Shown here in pieces: positions 29,028-37,974 of a DNA stretch of 64,000 nucleotides. The notes below the pieces were generated by a model, which was not told the DNA's origin, made no database searches, and saw nothing but the letters and a program-made list of their open reading frames with translations. Origin of the DNA: Kriegella aquimaris (GTDB taxonomy: Bacteria; Bacteroidota; Bacteroidia; Flavobacteriales; Flavobacteriaceae); assembly GCF_900103215.1 (NCBI RefSeq), contig NZ_FNGV01000012.1:107075-171074 (forward strand), in the 5' to 3' direction. Position 1 is the stretch's first letter; every line of letters begins with the position of its first letter. The translations under genes were made by a program, and so were the position numbers.

Positions 29028-30566
29028 TCAGTCTATTACATAATTATACTCCTCCTCGAGACCTAAAACTATAATCGCTTCTTTGCTAGGCTTCGGATGC
29101 TTATCCAGTTCTTTATAATATTCTACGGCATCCCAATCAAAACCGACTTCTGTCTCCCTTGGGTCAAGTGTGGCTACTAAATAATCAGTGAGTTTTTTTG
29201 AAAGATAGTTCTCAACTCCTTCATATTCTAATTCCCCCGCAACGTTATTTAATTGATTTGGATCTTTCGCTAAGTCATAAAGTTCGTCACTTGGCCGTTT
29301 ACCAAAGGCCGTTTCAAAGAATGGTTTGACAAGGGCATCCTCTTTGTTTGACAACATAAATATCTTGGTCGGCGAAGAATATTGTAACATATGGGCATCT
29401 ACGTCACCATAAAGCGGGGGTTCACCGGCGGGCCATTCTTCAGGTCTATAATTTCTAATATAGAGATAATCGTCTGTACGTATAGCCCTCCCGGGATAAC
29501 CTACACCACCCTGTCTTACAAAAGCATGTCTTTCCCTAGCTGTGACCACGAAATTCCTGTCTTCTTCTAATCTGCCAGACTTTTTTGACGATAAGATGTC
29601 TAGTAAACTTTTTGAGGTCATTTCTTTGGGAATATCAATTCCCGCAAGTTCTAAAAAGGTAGGAGCCAAATCATTCAAACTTGTAAAATCGTTTACTTTT
29701 CTGTTACCCATAAAACGACCAGGCCAAGAAATAATAAGCGGCACCCTGGTTCCAAAATCATATAAATTGGCCAAGCCTCTGGGCATCTGCCATCCATTGT
29801 CACTACAAACTATTATTATCGTATTCTCAAGTTGCCCCGTTTCTGTCATCAGCTTAATAAATGACGCTACTTCTTTATCGAACGACTCAATTTCATGGTA
29901 GTAGTCAATTATATCTTTCCTGACATTTTCATTATCCGGAAGGTACAAAGGAACCTCGATATCGCCCAAGGCTATGTTTCGTTTATTCAAACTATTCGCA
30001 TCATAAGGCCTATGCGGATTTCGACTACTGAACCAATACATCCATGGGTTACCATTTTCAATTCCATTATAAAATTCTGTGAAAGAATCAAACCTTTTCC
30101 CACCAGGATTGTGCTTCCAACCATTTACCGTTGCATTGCCAGGGCCCCATCCTTTTCCTTCCGTACCGACCGTATAGCCCGAATCTTCCAATAATTTTGA
30201 GTAGACTTTTACCTGGGGAAAACTGCTCCATAGATTAGCAGCTTCCTTTAACCTCCATATATGCTGTCCCGTTAGCATCGCCGCTCGAGCAGGCGAACAA
30301 GAGGGTGCCGCACAATAGGCATTTGTAAAAAGAACACCCTCCTTGGCTACCTTATCAATTGCAGGCGTTTTGAGTACCTTGTTTCCGTAGCAACCAAGGT
30401 GATTCCAAGATTGATTGTCAGACATTAACAATAGAATATTTGGTCGTTTATCCACTTTTATATTAGTAGCTCTGATTTCCTTACAGCTTGTTAATAGAAC
30501 AACGAACGTTGTAAAAAGAGCTACGTGGCATATACTATTCCTTATAGAAGTGTGTCGATTTAACAT
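29028..30566 (-). CDS. Sulfatase lipoprotein with CSPAR formylglycine motif
   Basis: 512 aa with a hydrophobic signal and lipobox LLTSC (Cys28). The active-site motif is CSPARAAMLTG (Cys90): the usual Ser at position 4 is Ala, which still fits the CxPxR rule of formylglycine-generating enzyme. The metal strand reads LLMSDNQSW, giving Asp-Asn where most sulfatases have Asp-Asp. Later motifs IIVCSDNGWQMPRG and FGTRVPLIISWPG are family typical. It follows susD by 49 nt and is the first sulfatase of the operon. Confidence 0.93.
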   Translation of the reverse strand: MLNRHTSIRNSICHVALFTTFVVLLTSCKEIRATNIKVDKRPNILLLMSDNQSWNHLGCYGNKVLKTPAIDKVAKEGVLFTNAYCAAPSCSPARAAMLTGQHIWRLKEAANLWSSFPQVKVYSKLLEDSGYTVGTEGKGWGPGNATVNGWKHNPGGKRFDSFTEFYNGIENGNPWMYWFSSRNPHRPYDANSLNKRNIALGDIEVPLYLPDNENVRKDIIDYYHEIESFDKEVASFIKLMTETGQLENTIIIVCSDNGWQMPRGLANLYDFGTRVPLIISWPGRFMGNRKVNDFTSLNDLAPTFLELAGIDIPKEMTSKSLLDILSSKKSGRLEEDRNFVVTARERHAFVRQGGVGYPGRAIRTDDYLYIRNYRPEEWPAGEPPLYGDVDAHMLQYSSPTKIFMLSNKEDALVKPFFETAFGKRPSDELYDLAKDPNQLNNVAGELEYEGVENYLSKKLTDYLVATLDPRETEVGFDWDAVEYYKELDKHPKPSKEAIIVLGLEEEYNYVID

Positions 30567-30615
30567 AATTGTTATCTATATGTGAAATGAAGATTTCAGT
30601 GGAAAATAACTTTTC

Positions 30616-32070
30616 TTAGTTATAACCGTTATTTTGGGTTATTTCAGGGTTAATGTCAATTTCGTTCAAGGGTATTGGAAATACTAATTTACTCTCACTT
30701 ATGCTATACCCTTTTGACTCCATTACTTGAACTGCCCTATTGGTCCGGACTAAATCGAAAAACCGATGGAATTCAAAACAAAGTTCAATTCTCCTTTCAT
30801 GCTCTATTGCCAAGGGAAGAGTTGGAAAATCACCAGACGGGTAACCTACCGCTCCAAAAGTTGGCATTCCAACCCTTTCACGCACCATATTCAGATACTG
30901 AGCATCTTGGGTAATCTCAGCATACATAAGTAGAATATCCGCATATCTGATAATTTCAAAATTCTGTCCTTCGTTCTCGTAATCTGGATCAAAAAATTTC
31001 ATGGTAAAGGGATAGTCAACAAACTCTCCCGTTGAAAGGTTCTCATACCCAGGGTAAATGCTAGTTTCTTTACGCGGATCATTCTCCTCAAACTCGATTT
31101 CTAAATCTTCGCTGGGTGTGTTATGGCCATTTCCTCGAAAAGTGATATCTTGATCCGGAAGGTGAAAATCGAAAAAGAACGGTGTATAATTGACTTGATG
31201 GTTAGCGTTACTAGCATTGACTCCCGATAAATATTGAACTTCGAGTATAGATGATTTACTGTTTTTAGTATCAGATTTAAATAGAAACAAATAGTCTTCT
31301 TCGTTAACCGTACCATCGTTATTAGCATCTAAAGAATAACGGTTGCTGTTTATGATAATTTCGAGTTCTGTTTTTGCCGCAGAGCTATTGCCTTGTGTTA
31401 GATAAACTTTCGCCAAAACTGCTGACGCGGCATATTTTGTGACTCGTCCAATATCATTTCCCGTATAAGACTCTGGTAGGTTTTCTTTGGCAAAATTAAG
31501 GTCTTGAATAAGGTTTTGATATATTTCATCAGGTTCCACCCTAAGATAGCTATAGGATTCTTCCGGTGTTATCTTAGTATCGATATAAGGAATAGCTCCC
31601 CAAGCCCTAACCATGTTAAAATATAGTAATGCCCTAACAAAAGTGGCTTGGGCCTTTAACTGGTCTATTCTCGATGGTTCAATTTTAACCGATGTATTTT
31701 CAAGTTGATAAATGGCATTGTTGCAAATACCAATAGCACCGTAACACGATTCCCAAGCCGAACGAATTAGGCCGTTGTCTGATTGCAAAAAATAATCGGT
31801 AATTTGCTCTCCAAAATTATTTGCGCCCGTTCGCAATAATATTTGAGTATTATCTGAATACAACTCACCGAAAAGATCAGGTAATCCATTAGCATTATAA
31901 ACCAACCCTAACTGGTGATAAATTTCATCAACTGTTTGTTCAATTTCTTGTTCATTTTGATAAAATGTTCCTTCGGTTTGTTGGGTAGTTGGATAAAGAT
32001 CAAGTTTGTTACTACATGCCGAACCAACAAGCAATCCAATTATCAAAAAAATTATATATATGTATTTCAT
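30616..32070 (-). CDS. SusD/RagB-family lipoprotein of the sulfatase PUL
   Basis: 484 aa, lipobox GSAC (Cys19), then KLDLYPTTQQTEGTFY. SusD signatures include ATFVRALLYFNMVRAWGAIPY and the C-terminal EHERRIELCFEFHRFFDLVRTN followed by LVFPIPLNEIDINPEI. An EF-hand-like loop DANNDGTVNEED lies around residue 255 and may bind calcium, useful for gripping anionic (sulfated) glycan. Begins 10 nt after the susC stop. Confidence 0.95.
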   Translation of the reverse strand: MKYIYIIFLIIGLLVGSACSNKLDLYPTTQQTEGTFYQNEQEIEQTVDEIYHQLGLVYNANGLPDLFGELYSDNTQILLRTGANNFGEQITDYFLQSDNGLIRSAWESCYGAIGICNNAIYQLENTSVKIEPSRIDQLKAQATFVRALLYFNMVRAWGAIPYIDTKITPEESYSYLRVEPDEIYQNLIQDLNFAKENLPESYTGNDIGRVTKYAASAVLAKVYLTQGNSSAAKTELEIIINSNRYSLDANNDGTVNEEDYLFLFKSDTKNSKSSILEVQYLSGVNASNANHQVNYTPFFFDFHLPDQDITFRGNGHNTPSEDLEIEFEENDPRKETSIYPGYENLSTGEFVDYPFTMKFFDPDYENEGQNFEIIRYADILLMYAEITQDAQYLNMVRERVGMPTFGAVGYPSGDFPTLPLAIEHERRIELCFEFHRFFDLVRTNRAVQVMESKGYSISESKLVFPIPLNEIDINPEITQNNGYN

Positions 32071-32080
32071 TGCGCTATTA

Positions 32081-35000
32081 TTAGAATTTTACATTAAGCC
32101 CTAAGGAATATACCTTCGCAGATGGATAGGCAGAGCCACCTACACCTCGATAAAGCGGACTGGTCACATTTGCATTCAAGAAGTTTTCGGGATCAAAAAT
32201 CGGAGCATCCGAAATCGTAAACAAATTGACCCCATTAAAAAACAATCGGGCATTTGAAATCCCAAAATTAGAAATGATGTTTTCCGGCAACTTAAACCCA
32301 ATAGTCACATCTTTTAGTCTTAAGTAAGTTCCATTGCTGAGCCAATAACTTGATGCCGTCTTTTCTAAGCCATCAACATCTACGGAAACTTTAAAATGAT
32401 ATCCATCACCAGGGTCCTCCTCTGAACGCCATCTACCATTCACTTCTTCTAAATAATTACGTCCTTCATGATAAAACAATGACCTATGCGCATTGTCATC
32501 GTAGATTTCCCCACCGACTACACCTTGAAATGAAAAGCTTAAATCAAAATTGCCCATTATAAAGTTATTTGTGAGGCCCCATGTGAAATCGGGCTGGACA
32601 TTTCCAATTATCGTACGATCATCGGAATTAAGGACTCCATCTCCATTCACATCTTTGTAACGACCGTCTCCAGGAGATGCCGATGCCGGACTCGAAGGGT
32701 CCTCATCTATTTCTGACTGATTCATATAGACTCCGTCATATTGATATCCATAAAAACCAAAAACAGGCTCCCCTATTTGATTGATTTTCTGCATCCCACC
32801 AGCCGTTCCAAGACTAAAAATCATTGGTGCATTATTTCTACCAAGCTGTGTCACTTCGCTTCTATTCATTGAATAGTTCAACTGCGTACTCCATGTGAGT
32901 TTTTCGTTTGAAACATTGATTGTTTGAATATCAACTTCAAGGCCCTGGTTTTCTACTTCTCCATTATTGGTGAAAGCACTGGTATATCCACTTGTTGAGG
33001 GTATTGGAATATCAAGTAAAAGATTATCAGATTTCGAATGATAAAAATCTGCACCTATGTTTAACCTGCTTTGAAACAACCCCAAATCCAGACCAAAATT
33101 TGATTGTTTCGTGCCCTCCCATTCCAAATCAGGGTTTTCAATGTTCGAGGGATAATAAGTGGTTATAAGACTGTTTCCTATCGCAGTTCTAGCTTGAGTC
33201 AACTTACTGATCCACCTATAGTCGGCAAAATTATCATTACCCGTGACGCCGTAACTTGCCTTCAACTTCAAACTACTTACATTTTTAAACGATTTCATAA
33301 AGTCTTCATCAGAAACCCTCCACGCACCAGAAAAAGAATAGAAATTTCCCCATTTCGTATTCGGTCCAAATCTTGAAGAGCCATCTCTTCTATAAGAAGC
33401 GGCTACAATATATTTGCTTAAATAATTGTAATTAATTCTGCCCAATACCGATACCAAATTGGTCTGCGTGGCTGCGTCGGTGGCTTCAATTATATCTTGT
33501 CCTGCAGAGAGTGAATGTATGTTATCATTATCATAACCTTGTCTTCTTGCCAAATCCATATAATAATCACGGTGGTTGTACTCAAAACCGGCAATTATAT
33601 TTACACTATGATCATTAATCTTTTTATCAAAAGTCAAAAGGTTGCCCCATGTATAACTTAATGTTCTATTATTATCAACTGTGAAACGTGCGGTCGTTTT
33701 GAACGAATCACCTAAATTATGATCTCCGGCATTATAGTCCGTGTTGCCTTCATTTTTATAAAATGCATTGAATGATGTCTTAAAACTTAGATAATCGTTG
33801 AATTTAAATTCAGTGAAAAAATTACCCATTGTAGTGAACCTACGATGCTGGATATCATCATTAATACGGTATAAAGGATGGCCATTATTAGGTCTGAATA
33901 AAATTGCTGAATAGTTCTCAAATCCGTCTACCGTTAAAGGTCCTCCTAAATATCCATCATTACCATAAATTGGATATATGGCCGGGTATTGTACCGCCCA
34001 CTCTACAATTCTTCGATACGGTTCATTTTCATGGTCATAAACAGTATTCAACATAGCACCCACGTTCAACCAATCTTTTATTCTAGTTTCCACATTCATA
34101 TTTAAAGAATACTTCTGATAATCTGAAGTAATTACGATACCCTCCTGATTAATATATCCACCAGAAATACTATAATTTGATTTTTCATCCCCTCCCGAAT
34201 AACTCAAATCAATTTTATGTATAGGGGCAGCCCTAAAAATTAAATTTTGAAAATCAGTGTTGGCTAAATTTTCCGGAGATTCTAGCTCAATAGGCCATGT
34301 ATATTTATAGTTTCCCCTGGCTTCCAATGTGTTCGGGGCATTAGGGTCTCCTCCACTGTCTATCCATCCATTCTGGGCCCCATCAATAGCGGTCTGCGCA
34401 TATTCCGCAGCATCCATAACATCTATTTTTCGGATTACCTGTTGAATACTAGTCGTATAATTTAGCTGTAGTTCTGGCTCACCTACTTTTCCAGATTTTG
34501 TAGTAACTAAAATGACTCCATTAGCACCCCTAGATCCATAGATTGATGCAGATGAAGCATCTTTTAAGACTTCTATCGACTCAATATCTGAACTATTTAT
34601 GGAGTTCAAATTATATTCGGGCAATTGAACACCATCAATTACAATTAAAGGTGAGCTTCCGGCCGATATAGAATTAATACCCCGAATTTGAATCGATGAT
34701 GATGTACCAGGCCTACCACTGCCATTAAGAACTTGTACTCCTGCAACCTTACCTGACATCGCCTGGCCAAAATCAACCACTGCCCTACTCTTTAAAGTTT
34801 CGTCCATCTTCAAAGATCCGACAGAACCGGTGATATCTCCCTTTTTCAAAGAGCCATACCCCACAACCACAACTTCATCTAGGCCTGATGCACTTTCTTC
34901 AAGTGCTATATTAATTGTGGCCTGCCCATTTAACAATACTTCTTTCGTAGCAAATCCTATATAGGAAACCACCAAAATGGCATTTTCATCTGAAACTTGT

Positions 35001-35533
35001 ATTGAAAAATTTCCATCGAAATCGGCCGTCACACCATTGGTCGTATTCTTCTCTACAATATTTGCACCGGGCAAAGGCTGCCCGTTCATGTCTGAGACAT
35101 TTCCATTTATTGTCTTCTGCGGTATTGTGGAGTTAATTATGGGCGGAACCACTAAGGCCCCCTTTTTTTCCGTTTTCCTTTTCAATAATATTTTACGATC
35201 CTCTAGCTCGTATGATGTATCTACTTCTTTAAAAAGCAGTTCCAAGACACGTTCTATAGGAACTCTTTTTACTTTAATTGACACCTTACGATTTAAATCT
35301 ACTGCTTTGGTGTTGAATAAAAATTTGAATTCAGTGGTCGTTTCTATCTCATCGATAATGTCCCGAACCATAGCATCCTCCTTATCTATGGAAATTTTAG
35401 TTTTTTGCGAATAAGAAGAATTCGCCTGCATTATAAAGTTTAGGGTAACGAAAAACAGAAGTGACAACTTCATTTTTGCATTATAATTTAGACGCCAAGG
35501 GAAAACAGCCCCAGACTTTGGTGGTTTTTTCAT
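32081..35533 (-). CDS. SusC-type TonB-dependent transducer with STN domain
   Basis: 1150 aa. After the signal region (LLFFVTLNFIMQANSSYS) comes an STN domain, about residues 48-115 (DIIDEIETTTEFKFLF, PIERVLELLF), which contacts a FecR anti-sigma factor in the periplasm. A carboxypeptidase-D-like domain follows (about 140-215, PGANIVEKNTT, DFDGNFSI), then the plug (EVVVVGYGSLKKGDITGSVG) and a beta-barrel with the KDVNGDGVLNSDDRTIIGN loop common in SusC. It imports glycan and signals substrate presence. FecR and ECF sigma genes immediately upstream fit this. Confidence 0.96.
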   Translation of the reverse strand: MKKPPKSGAVFPWRLNYNAKMKLSLLFFVTLNFIMQANSSYSQKTKISIDKEDAMVRDIIDEIETTTEFKFLFNTKAVDLNRKVSIKVKRVPIERVLELLFKEVDTSYELEDRKILLKRKTEKKGALVVPPIINSTIPQKTINGNVSDMNGQPLPGANIVEKNTTNGVTADFDGNFSIQVSDENAILVVSYIGFATKEVLLNGQATINIALEESASGLDEVVVVGYGSLKKGDITGSVGSLKMDETLKSRAVVDFGQAMSGKVAGVQVLNGSGRPGTSSSIQIRGINSISAGSSPLIVIDGVQLPEYNLNSINSSDIESIEVLKDASSASIYGSRGANGVILVTTKSGKVGEPELQLNYTTSIQQVIRKIDVMDAAEYAQTAIDGAQNGWIDSGGDPNAPNTLEARGNYKYTWPIELESPENLANTDFQNLIFRAAPIHKIDLSYSGGDEKSNYSISGGYINQEGIVITSDYQKYSLNMNVETRIKDWLNVGAMLNTVYDHENEPYRRIVEWAVQYPAIYPIYGNDGYLGGPLTVDGFENYSAILFRPNNGHPLYRINDDIQHRRFTTMGNFFTEFKFNDYLSFKTSFNAFYKNEGNTDYNAGDHNLGDSFKTTARFTVDNNRTLSYTWGNLLTFDKKINDHSVNIIAGFEYNHRDYYMDLARRQGYDNDNIHSLSAGQDIIEATDAATQTNLVSVLGRINYNYLSKYIVAASYRRDGSSRFGPNTKWGNFYSFSGAWRVSDEDFMKSFKNVSSLKLKASYGVTGNDNFADYRWISKLTQARTAIGNSLITTYYPSNIENPDLEWEGTKQSNFGLDLGLFQSRLNIGADFYHSKSDNLLLDIPIPSTSGYTSAFTNNGEVENQGLEVDIQTINVSNEKLTWSTQLNYSMNRSEVTQLGRNNAPMIFSLGTAGGMQKINQIGEPVFGFYGYQYDGVYMNQSEIDEDPSSPASASPGDGRYKDVNGDGVLNSDDRTIIGNVQPDFTWGLTNNFIMGNFDLSFSFQGVVGGEIYDDNAHRSLFYHEGRNYLEEVNGRWRSEEDPGDGYHFKVSVDVDGLEKTASSYWLSNGTYLRLKDVTIGFKLPENIISNFGISNARLFFNGVNLFTISDAPIFDPENFLNANVTSPLYRGVGGSAYPSAKVYSLGLNVKF

Positions 35534-35585
35534 AATTTTGAATGTTTATTAGTGGTTACTCAATTGGGTTTAATCACTTTTTGCA

Positions 35586-35613
35586 ATCGGGAAATGTTAC
35601 AGCATTTTCCGAT
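35586..35613 (-). promoter_or_regulatory. Hairpin between fecR and susC (terminator or leader element)
   Basis: ATCGGGAAATG (35586-35596) pairs with CATTTTCCGAT (35603-35613) with one mismatch and a 6-nt loop. Read on the minus strand the hairpin falls 71 nt after the FecR stop and 53 nt before susC. The T-run lies on its plus-strand side, so on the minus strand it is preceded, not followed, by A/T. It may attenuate read-through or mark the susC leader. Confidence 0.4.
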
Positions 35614-35683
35614 TTTTTTATTCAATGTACTGGAGTAAAAGTGATGTTTCTTAAAAATTGGTTTTGTTCATTAGCGCTTGACT

Positions 35684-36847
35684 TTAATTGATGATAATTT
35701 TGTTTTCTACAATCTGATATTCTATTTGATATACTTTATTGAAATAATTGAAGACCTGCTCAATAGTTTCATCCTCTGTTTCTATAGTGGCATTAAAAGT
35801 TTCCTGACCTAAATCCTTATTATTGTTAATGATGACGACATTATAGTGCCGCTCTAGTTTTTGAATGATATTTTCGAAAGTAGCATTTCGGAAAACCAAA
35901 TTTCCGTTCATCCATGAAGTATAGAGGTCTGTATTTACTTTTTTGTTGCTAATCTTTTTGTTCATTTTATTGAAAACGCCCATAAAACCAGGTTTTAAAA
36001 AGAATTCCCCGCCCTTCTTTCTGATTTTATCAGAATCGGATAGACTGACTTCTCCCTCTACTAAAACTACTTCAGCAGCATCATCTTCAGAATAATTTGA
36101 AACGTTGAATTTGGTACCGTAAACTTGTACATTAAGACCCTGAGTGTTTACAACAAATAAATGATTCTCATCCTTTGTGACCTCAAAGTATGCCTCTCCC
36201 GCAACCTGAACCTTACGAACCCTATCTTTTATAAATTCAATGGGATAGGTTAAAGAACTTCCAGAGTTCAAATGAACTTTAGTTCCGTCTGACAATATAA
36301 CACTGAATCTTTTCCCATTGGGAATGCGAAGCGTATTGTAAACTAATTCCGATTGAGAATAACTTTTATTATAAATCAATCGGTCTCCTTTTTGCAATCC
36401 AACTTTATTTCCATTTGCTCTTATAACATAAGATTTATCATCTTCATTAATTATTCTAACATCCCCATTTCCCAACTGTAATGTAATTACATCTTCACGC
36501 GGAACTATTTCGTGATTGGAACTTTTTCCAAAAAAACTTTGTTTTACTAACAAACCAAGTCCTAAAAATAAAATGGCAATTGCAGCATATTTTGCAACGG
36601 ACGAAAATCGGCGTCTATAGAAAGAACTTTTTTCCTTTCTAATTTCCTTAAGCAGCCGTTCTCTAATATTATCTTTATTCGGGTCGTCCATGGCCAGGTT
36701 TATCGCAAAATTAGTTTTTACGAAAGTTTTAAAAATCACTTGATTGTCCTCCTCCACAATCCATTTGTTTAGTAAATCCAAATCCGCAACATCCGCCGAT
36801 TGTGATAGGTATTTTACTATACAATTTTCAATTTCCTTGGAAATCAT
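35684..36847 (-). CDS. FecR-family anti-sigma factor
   Basis: 387 aa from the ATG at 36847 (MISKEIENCIVKYL); a longer frame from 36880 adds an unlikely 11 residues. The cytoplasmic N-terminus (about 1-85) should bind the sigma factor. A single membrane helix lies near 86-106 (AAIAILFLGLGLLV). The periplasmic FecR domain follows (RIPNGKRFSVILSDGTKVHLNSG, AEVVLVEGEVSL), with a C-terminal DUF4974-type domain (NATFENIIQKLERHYNVVI) that receives the STN signal. The gene runs towards susC, 150 nt away, on the same strand. Confidence 0.94.
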   Translation of the reverse strand: MISKEIENCIVKYLSQSADVADLDLLNKWIVEEDNQVIFKTFVKTNFAINLAMDDPNKDNIRERLLKEIRKEKSSFYRRRFSSVAKYAAIAILFLGLGLLVKQSFFGKSSNHEIVPREDVITLQLGNGDVRIINEDDKSYVIRANGNKVGLQKGDRLIYNKSYSQSELVYNTLRIPNGKRFSVILSDGTKVHLNSGSSLTYPIEFIKDRVRKVQVAGEAYFEVTKDENHLFVVNTQGLNVQVYGTKFNVSNYSEDDAAEVVLVEGEVSLSDSDKIRKKGGEFFLKPGFMGVFNKMNKKISNKKVNTDLYTSWMNGNLVFRNATFENIIQKLERHYNVVIINNNKDLGQETFNATIETEDETIEQVFNYFNKVYQIEYQIVENKIIIN

Positions 36848-36964
36848 TTTATAATCTTTCTTATATATACTACAAGACAAATTTCCAATACCCTAACTTT
36901 TTTTTAATATTTTTTTCATAATCCTATTATTTTTGGATTTATTTTGCGATATAAATACTTTATC

Positions 36965-37561
36965 ATGGATTTTAGCGATAATCGAGTTTTGACAGAAAAT
37001 CTCAGAATGGGAGATGAAAAGGCTTATATGTTCTTGTTGGACAAATTTCATAGACAGCTACATGCCTACGCCCTAACCCTGACACACGATCCAGCTATGG
37101 CTCAAGATATTGTTCAAAATGTGTTTTTAAAAACTTGGAAGTCGAGAAAAAAGTTAAATCCCAATTTTTCTATTCGTAGTTTCTTATACAAATCCGTTTA
37201 CAATGAATTCATAAATACCTATCAGAAAAATAAGGCCATGATGCTTTTGCATCAAAAATATGTCGAGTCGACCCACGAAGTTGTAGAGAATACCGACGAA
37301 AACGCCATTGCGAAAATGATTACCATCGTAAATACGGAAATTCAAAAACTACCTCCAAAATGTCAAAAGGTTTTTATCCTCAGTAAAAAGGAGGGTCTTA
37401 CCAACAATGAAATATCGGAGCACCTTGATATTTCTACAAAAACAGTAGAAGCTCAGATAACGAAAGCTTTCGGAATTTTGAAAAGAAAATTAGGAAATAG
37501 ATATGAAACCATATTATTGTTGATTTTTGGAAATAATTCCCAAAAAACCCAATTTCAATAA
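36965..37561 (+). CDS. ECF RNA polymerase sigma factor (FecI-like)
   Basis: 198 aa from the ATG at 36965; the seven extra residues from a TTG at 36944 are unlikely. Region 2 contains LDKFHRQLHAYALTLTHDPAMAQDIVQNVFLKTWKSR, with the DIVQxVFLKxW core. Region 4 includes LPPKCQKVFILSKKEGLTNNEISEHL and the helix STKTVEAQITKAF. It should transcribe the susC operon when FecR is relieved by substrate. It faces away from fecR across 117 nt, whereas sigma-fecR-susC in one direction is more common. Confidence 0.95.
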   Translation: MDFSDNRVLTENLRMGDEKAYMFLLDKFHRQLHAYALTLTHDPAMAQDIVQNVFLKTWKSRKKLNPNFSIRSFLYKSVYNEFINTYQKNKAMMLLHQKYVESTHEVVENTDENAIAKMITIVNTEIQKLPPKCQKVFILSKKEGLTNNEISEHLDISTKTVEAQITKAFGILKRKLGNRYETILLLIFGNNSQKTQFQ

Positions 37562-37974
37562 TGTTAGGGTTTTGAGGTTTGATATTGATGCCTAGACAAT
37601 TGCCTTCACATCCAAGTAACTGAAGTAACCGCTTTATTTTGGGCCATGAGCGATAAAACTTAAACATAATCTATGGGAATAATGTTAATTTAGTCTAAGG
37701 GAAAGGGTTGGTATTGCCATGCAACACAAGATATGTTCGAGACACAAAACTCCTTTATCTTTTCTAAACGTTTGAGGCATTATTGATTCTAAATGTCGGG
37801 AGTGCATGAAAAAGAAATGGCAAACGCTATCACCCGTGTTTTTTTGTTCCTTGAAAGGAAAAAATCAGACCCTTGCTTCCTTGCTGCGGTATTTCGGAAA
37901 ATGATCAAAAAAATCCGATATTATTGGTCGATATTGAGCTAATGGCACGGCAAGTTTAATATAAAATTGTAAAA
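37562..37974. other. Intergenic stretch before the esterase gene
   Basis: 413 nt. No supported gene; the longest ATG frame is 33 codons with no family look. It should hold the esterase promoter, but no clear TAnnTTTG with spaced TTG is evident. Confidence 0.3.
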
